A stretch of 8,120 bases of DNA from an uncultured Candidatus Nemicrothrix sp. (lineage in GTDB: Bacteria > Actinomycetota > Acidimicrobiia > Acidimicrobiales > UBA8592): NCBI GenBank assembly GCA_913046155.1, contig CAJWRY010000062.1, forward strand, positions 1-8,120, in the 5' to 3' direction. Numbering within the stretch: position 1 is the first letter of the stretch; every line of letters starts with the position of its first letter. The translations under genes and the position numbers were made by a program. The notes below the pieces were generated by a model. The model made no database searches, had not been told where the DNA came from, and saw only the letters and a program-made list of their open reading frames with translations. This document shows positions 5,439 to 8,120 of this stretch, piece by piece.

Positions 5439-7453
5439 TAGCCTGCCTTTGGCAAGACCTCTTCTTTTTTCTGCTTTGATTTAGCTTGTCGTTTCGCTTG
5501 GTTATCCCGAGCGATCTTTCCTGCTATCCCATCTGTATTCAGAATTGCGGTCAGTATTAAACCAACCCCTCCGACCAAGTTAGCGTAAGTTCCTATACTG
5601 TCGCCAGAAAAGCCTTTCGCAATTAACGCGACTGCTAATCCACCTGGCGCTATGACTCCTGCAACTAAGGCACCACTTACTGAGCCAATACCTCCAAGGT
5701 AGGCAAAAGCCAACAAGGCCAAACTAGCAAATACGCTGAAGGACTCTCCGCTGATTTGCCCACGTAGGTAAGCCATCATTGCTCCCCCGAGTCCCGCAAG
5801 GAAGGATGAGAAGGCAAACGCTTGTAGTTTGACTGCCGCACCGTTGACTCCGCAAGCTGCGGCTGCTCTTTCGTTTGCGCGAATTGCAAGGAAGCGAAGT
5901 CCTGTTCCTGAGCGACGAATATTAACTACGAATACGGCACATAAGGCAGTCACAATTAGGAGCATTATGCCATATTCCCAACGGTTGAAATCCGTGCCTA
6001 CGTTAGCGGCGAGGTTAACCCCAAATAAATCTGGTGCTTCAATAGGAAGCGCACCTGTGTTACCAATAAACCATCTATTGGTGAATAGTATTGTGCCAAG
6101 GGCAACACCGAGGGCCATAGTGACAACCGCTAATTGAATACCACGTATGCGTAAAGCCGGGACGCCAACGATAAGACCTAGGATTGTTGCTCCTATCGCT
6201 CCGAGAATTGGAGAGATGGGAAATGGTATTCCTGTTTCTAATGCTATTTTTCCTAGTATGAATCCTGCGATTCCTGCAAAGACAGCTTGAGCCAAGGAGA
6301 CTTGTCCGACGTAGCCTGTGAGAACGACGATTGATAGCACGATGATTGTTGATGTGAGGGATTCGTAGAGACTTAGCCGAAGCGCCCTGTCAAAGAAAAA
6401 GATACCGAGAAGAGCCAACCCAGATAAAGCAACTGTTGCATTAAGGACGTTTCGTGGTTTAGGAGCGAACGCTAGTTTTACGTCAACCAGACTTGCTCGT
6501 GTCGGGAGACTTCTTCCTTTCAGGAATAGGATTCCTACGATGACAATAAACGGAAGGACGTCACGCATTCCGGTTCGAGCAAAATCTGGCCACCATGATT
6601 TAATTTGCAATAGGGAGAGTTCAGACCGAACCATCCCTAATACGAGGCATGTTGCAGCTGTAACCCAAAATGAGCGAAGCGCCCCCACTAATGCCCCAGC
6701 GAGGGCAGGAACAACTAGCAAAGTGTAATTAACGGTGTTGACCCCGTTGGATAGTGATGCAGCTAGGATTCCGAAGACTGCTGCGACTACCGAAGCTAGC
6801 ATCCAGTTTCCGGCTGCTAGGACATTTGGGGAAAAGCCTAATAATGTTGCTCCCTTTTCTTCTTCAGCCGCTGCTCTGGTAGCCAACCCAAATGTGGTTG
6901 CCTTATATAAAATAGTTAGGACCAGAGCGGTGAGAATGACGATGCCTGCAAGCCAAAAGCGGTCTTGGGGAATTCGTGTCCCTAATATTGTGATTGTGTC
7001 TGTAGGAAGAATCGCTCGTACCGTTTCATTGGAAGTGCCGAACCGAAGCAGAACGAGAGATTGCAGCAATATAAATACACCAACTGTCGCAACAACTTTT
7101 GCTAATAGTGGAGCTCCGCGCAGAGGCCTAAAGACAAGTAAATGAATCAGCAAACCCAACACCGCCGCCATTAGGAGCGCAATGATAAATGCAGGCCAAA
7201 ATGCTGCTAATTCGCCTTTTTCAGGTGTTCCGAGCAAATTAATTCGGTCCGACCCAAAAAGAGAGATCGGGAAAACAAAATCGCCGGTGTCGCGCAATTC
7301 ATCGTAAATATAGGTTGAGTACATCATCATTGCACCGTGTGCGAAATTCAGAACCCCTGACCCCTGATACGCAAGAACTAAACCTAGAGCCACGCCTGCA
7401 ATAACGGCGCCATCACCCAAACCCGTCAAAAGGTTCTGAAGATAGAGCTCCAC
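5438..7453 (-). CDS. Fused LivH-LivM permease of a branched-chain amino acid type ABC transporter
   Basis: This 671-residue inner-membrane protein contains both permease halves that are separate LivH and LivM proteins in E. coli. The LivH half (about 1-310) has the signature SGVLNFAHGAMMMY (32-45) and a cytoplasmic ATPase-contact loop, RAAAEEEKGATLLGF (193-207). The LivM half (about 335-645) has GYVGQVSLAQAVFAG (380-394), LRIRGIQLAVVTMALG (434-449), its own contact loop RANERAAAACGVN (525-537), and GGIGSVSGALVAG (587-599). The chain ends in a Lys/Arg-rich tail (650-668), presumably cytoplasmic. Fusion in this order is common in Actinobacteria. I chose the GTG start because a G-run ribosome binding site precedes it by 7 bases and the next Met is residue 42, inside the signature region. 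It is the first gene of a two-gene operon with the binding lipoprotein. No ATPase gene accompanies it. Confidence 0.92.
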   Translation of the reverse strand: MELYLQNLLTGLGDGAVIAGVALGLVLAYQGSGVLNFAHGAMMMYSTYIYDELRDTGDFVFPISLFGSDRINLLGTPEKGELAAFWPAFIIALLMAAVLGLLIHLLVFRPLRGAPLLAKVVATVGVFILLQSLVLLRFGTSNETVRAILPTDTITILGTRIPQDRFWLAGIVILTALVLTILYKATTFGLATRAAAEEEKGATLLGFSPNVLAAGNWMLASVVAAVFGILAASLSNGVNTVNYTLLVVPALAGALVGALRSFWVTAATCLVLGMVRSELSLLQIKSWWPDFARTGMRDVLPFIVIVGILFLKGRSLPTRASLVDVKLAFAPKPRNVLNATVALSGLALLGIFFFDRALRLSLYESLTSTIIVLSIVVLTGYVGQVSLAQAVFAGIAGFILGKIALETGIPFPISPILGAIGATILGLIVGVPALRIRGIQLAVVTMALGVALGTILFTNRWFIGNTGALPIEAPDLFGVNLAANVGTDFNRWEYGIMLLIVTALCAVFVVNIRRSGTGLRFLAIRANERAAAACGVNGAAVKLQAFAFSSFLAGLGGAMMAYLRGQISGESFSVFASLALLAFAYLGGIGSVSGALVAGVIAPGGLAVALIAKGFSGDSIGTYANLVGGVGLILTAILNTDGIAGKIARDNQAKRQAKSKQKKEEVLPKAG

Positions 7454-7460
7454 GAAAATT

Positions 7461-7466
7461 TCCCCC
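7461..7466 (-). promoter_or_regulatory. Ribosome binding site of the permease gene
   Basis: On the minus strand GGGGGA lies 7 bases before the GTG at 7453. The spacing is right, which fixes this non-ATG start. It is the same kind of G-run site as those of the lipoprotein and carotenoid oxygenase genes. Confidence 0.6.
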
Positions 7467-7532
7467 GAGATATTATGCCTGCATTAAAGGTGTAAATGGT
7501 AATGCGATTAGATTTGTGCAACAGTATCACTA

Positions 7533-7559
7533 AGCACCATTAATTACCTAAACGGTGCT
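7533..7559. repeat. Inverted repeat AGCACC-N15-GGTGCT in front of the carotenoid oxygenase gene
   Basis: The arms AGCACC (7533-7538) and GGTGCT (7554-7559) are perfect complements, 21 bases start to start, or two helical turns, which suits a dimeric regulator on one face of DNA. The right arm ends one base before the ribosome binding site of the next gene. In RNA it could also form a weak hairpin beside that site. Six-base arms may occur by chance. Confidence 0.35.
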
Positions 7560-7560
7560 C

Positions 7561-7568
7561 AGGGGGAG
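7561..7568 (+). promoter_or_regulatory. Ribosome binding site of the carotenoid oxygenase gene
   Basis: AGGGGGAG ends 2 bases before the ATG at 7571, so the core G-run sits about 4 bases from the start. It supports this ATG as the start and is a G-run variant of the standard GGAGG. Confidence 0.6.
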
Positions 7569-7570
7569 AT

Positions 7571-8120
7571 ATGACAACAACGGAAATACCTGATTCAGGC
7601 ACAACGGAGGATAAGCCCTGGCACCTATCAGGTAATAATGCTCCGGTTTTTGATGAACTCACTATTACCGAACTTGAGGTGAAAGGCTCTATACCTACAG
7701 AGTTGCAGGGCCGCTATTTCCGAAATGGCGCAAATCCTCAGACCGGAACATCCGATCATTGGTTCGTTGGAGACGGAATGATCCATGGTGTTGAGATCTC
7801 TAATGGAAAAGCTAATTGGTACCGAAACAGATATGTACGAACACCCATGTTTGATAACCCCGATAAAGAGCGAATGGAATTGTACCTCGATATGGAAAAG
7901 GGCGCATTCAACTACGAAGTGAGCGTGGCAAATACAAGTATTCTTGGACACGGTGGCAAAATTTTCGCACTTGAGGAAGGCTCATTCCCATATGAGTTGA
8001 ATAAAGATGTAGAAACTATTGGGTATCACGATTATGGTGGCAGGCTCACGACAGCTATGACTGCCCACCCTAAAGTATGTGGTGAAACTGGTGAGCTTCT
8101 GATGTTCGGGTACAGCTCAT
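7571..8120 (+). CDS. Carotenoid oxygenase (RPE65/CCD/lignostilbene dioxygenase family), N-terminal part, cut by the right window edge
   Basis: My translation gives 183 codons without a stop, beginning MTTTEIPDSGTTEDKPWHLS. LQGRYFRNGANPQ (45-57), HWFVGDGMIHGV (63-74) and NRYVRTPMF (86-94) are the usual N-terminal family motifs. YGGRLTTAMTAHPK (155-168) contains His166, the probable first of the four His ligands of the catalytic Fe(II). The other three ligands would lie beyond the edge. These enzymes cleave a C=C bond with O2, in carotenoids or apocarotenoids to make aldehydes or retinal, or in stilbenes; the fragment cannot decide which. There is no signal peptide, so it is probably cytoplasmic or at the membrane surface, as usual. 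It diverges from the transporter operon. A link to retinal supply for a rhodopsin is possible in an aquatic bacterium, but no rhodopsin or carotenoid synthesis gene is in view. Confidence 0.9.
   Translation, partial: MTTTEIPDSGTTEDKPWHLSGNNAPVFDELTITELEVKGSIPTELQGRYFRNGANPQTGTSDHWFVGDGMIHGVEISNGKANWYRNRYVRTPMFDNPDKERMELYLDMEKGAFNYEVSVANTSILGHGGKIFALEEGSFPYELNKDVETIGYHDYGGRLTTAMTAHPKVCGETGELLMFGYSS

Larger units (their letters stand above)
7454..7570. promoter_or_regulatory. Divergent control region between the transporter operon and the carotenoid oxygenase gene
   Basis: The 117-base gap between two divergent starts should contain both promoters. On the minus strand CATAAT (7472-7477) is a 5-of-6 match to a -10 box, but it would give a very short leader and has no clear -35 at the usual distance. 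On the plus strand TTGTGC (7514-7519) is followed 17-18 bases later by CCATTA or CATTAA, a weak pair. The inverted repeat at 7533-7559 and the G-run ribosome binding sites at both ends are the other recognisable elements. Confidence 0.5.

Noticed and set aside
6735..7145. A 136-codon open frame on the plus strand opposite the permease gene
   Set aside because: Its composition, rich in Ala, Arg, Thr and Pro, is what the antisense of a hydrophobic membrane protein gives. There is no start signal and no domain.
7628..7951. A 107-codon open frame on the minus strand
   Set aside because: It lies wholly inside the carotenoid oxygenase gene on the opposite strand. Its protein has no recognisable domain, while the plus-strand frame carries clear family motifs.
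1..8120. Search for tRNA or rRNA genes, CRISPR arrays, insertion sequences, attachment sites and riboswitches
   Set aside because: Reading both strands by eye I found no cloverleaf, regularly spaced repeats, transposase motifs, terminal inverted repeats or recognisable aptamer. Genes cover nearly the whole window.

Overview
The window looks like chromosomal DNA from a free-living bacterium, most likely a marine or aquatic actinobacterium of the Acidimicrobiia type. This rests on a fused LivH-LivM permease with an actinobacterial-style first transmembrane region, a very acidic lipoprotein with a Ser/Asp/Glu-rich linker, an actinobacterial-looking carotenoid oxygenase, and a possible leaderless start in front of the alpha-galactosidase gene. 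G+C is about 45% in the lines I counted, low for most Actinobacteria but compatible with streamlined marine lineages. A Chloroflexi lineage such as SAR202 cannot be excluded. No mobile element, RNA gene, CRISPR array or phage gene is visible, and no gap between genes exceeds about 120 bases.

Left part (1-3839): sugar and amino-group metabolism. Reading leftward from about 2600 are an NAD/Mn-dependent family GH4 alpha-galactosidase (MelA type), a Cof-type HAD phosphatase 15 bases later, and then the first 119 codons of a class III aminotransferase that runs off the left edge. A galactokinase gene (galK) diverges to the right from a 68-base shared region. The alpha-galactosidase would release free galactose from an alpha-galactoside and GalK would phosphorylate it. 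The next Leloir steps (GalT, GalE) and an obvious sugar importer are not in the window.

Middle part (3843-7453): a two-gene leftward operon. A 671-residue permease with the LivH and LivM halves in one chain is followed, 8 bases on, by a 528-residue substrate-binding lipoprotein of the branched-chain amino acid (HAAT) ABC family. No ATPase gene (LivG or LivF) is present, and both flanking genes point the other way, so the ATPases must come from another locus. The lipoprotein carries an extra helical, cysteine-paired segment between its lipid anchor and the binding domain.

Right part (7454-8120): a 117-base divergent control region with a 6-base inverted repeat, then the first 183 codons of a carotenoid oxygenase that runs off the right edge.

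Most of this is ordinary metabolism. The points most worth a second look are the lipoprotein's extra domain, the ATPase-less fused permease operon, the possible leaderless start of melA, and the G-run ribosome binding sites of the right-hand genes. I do not see a clearly new multi-gene system.
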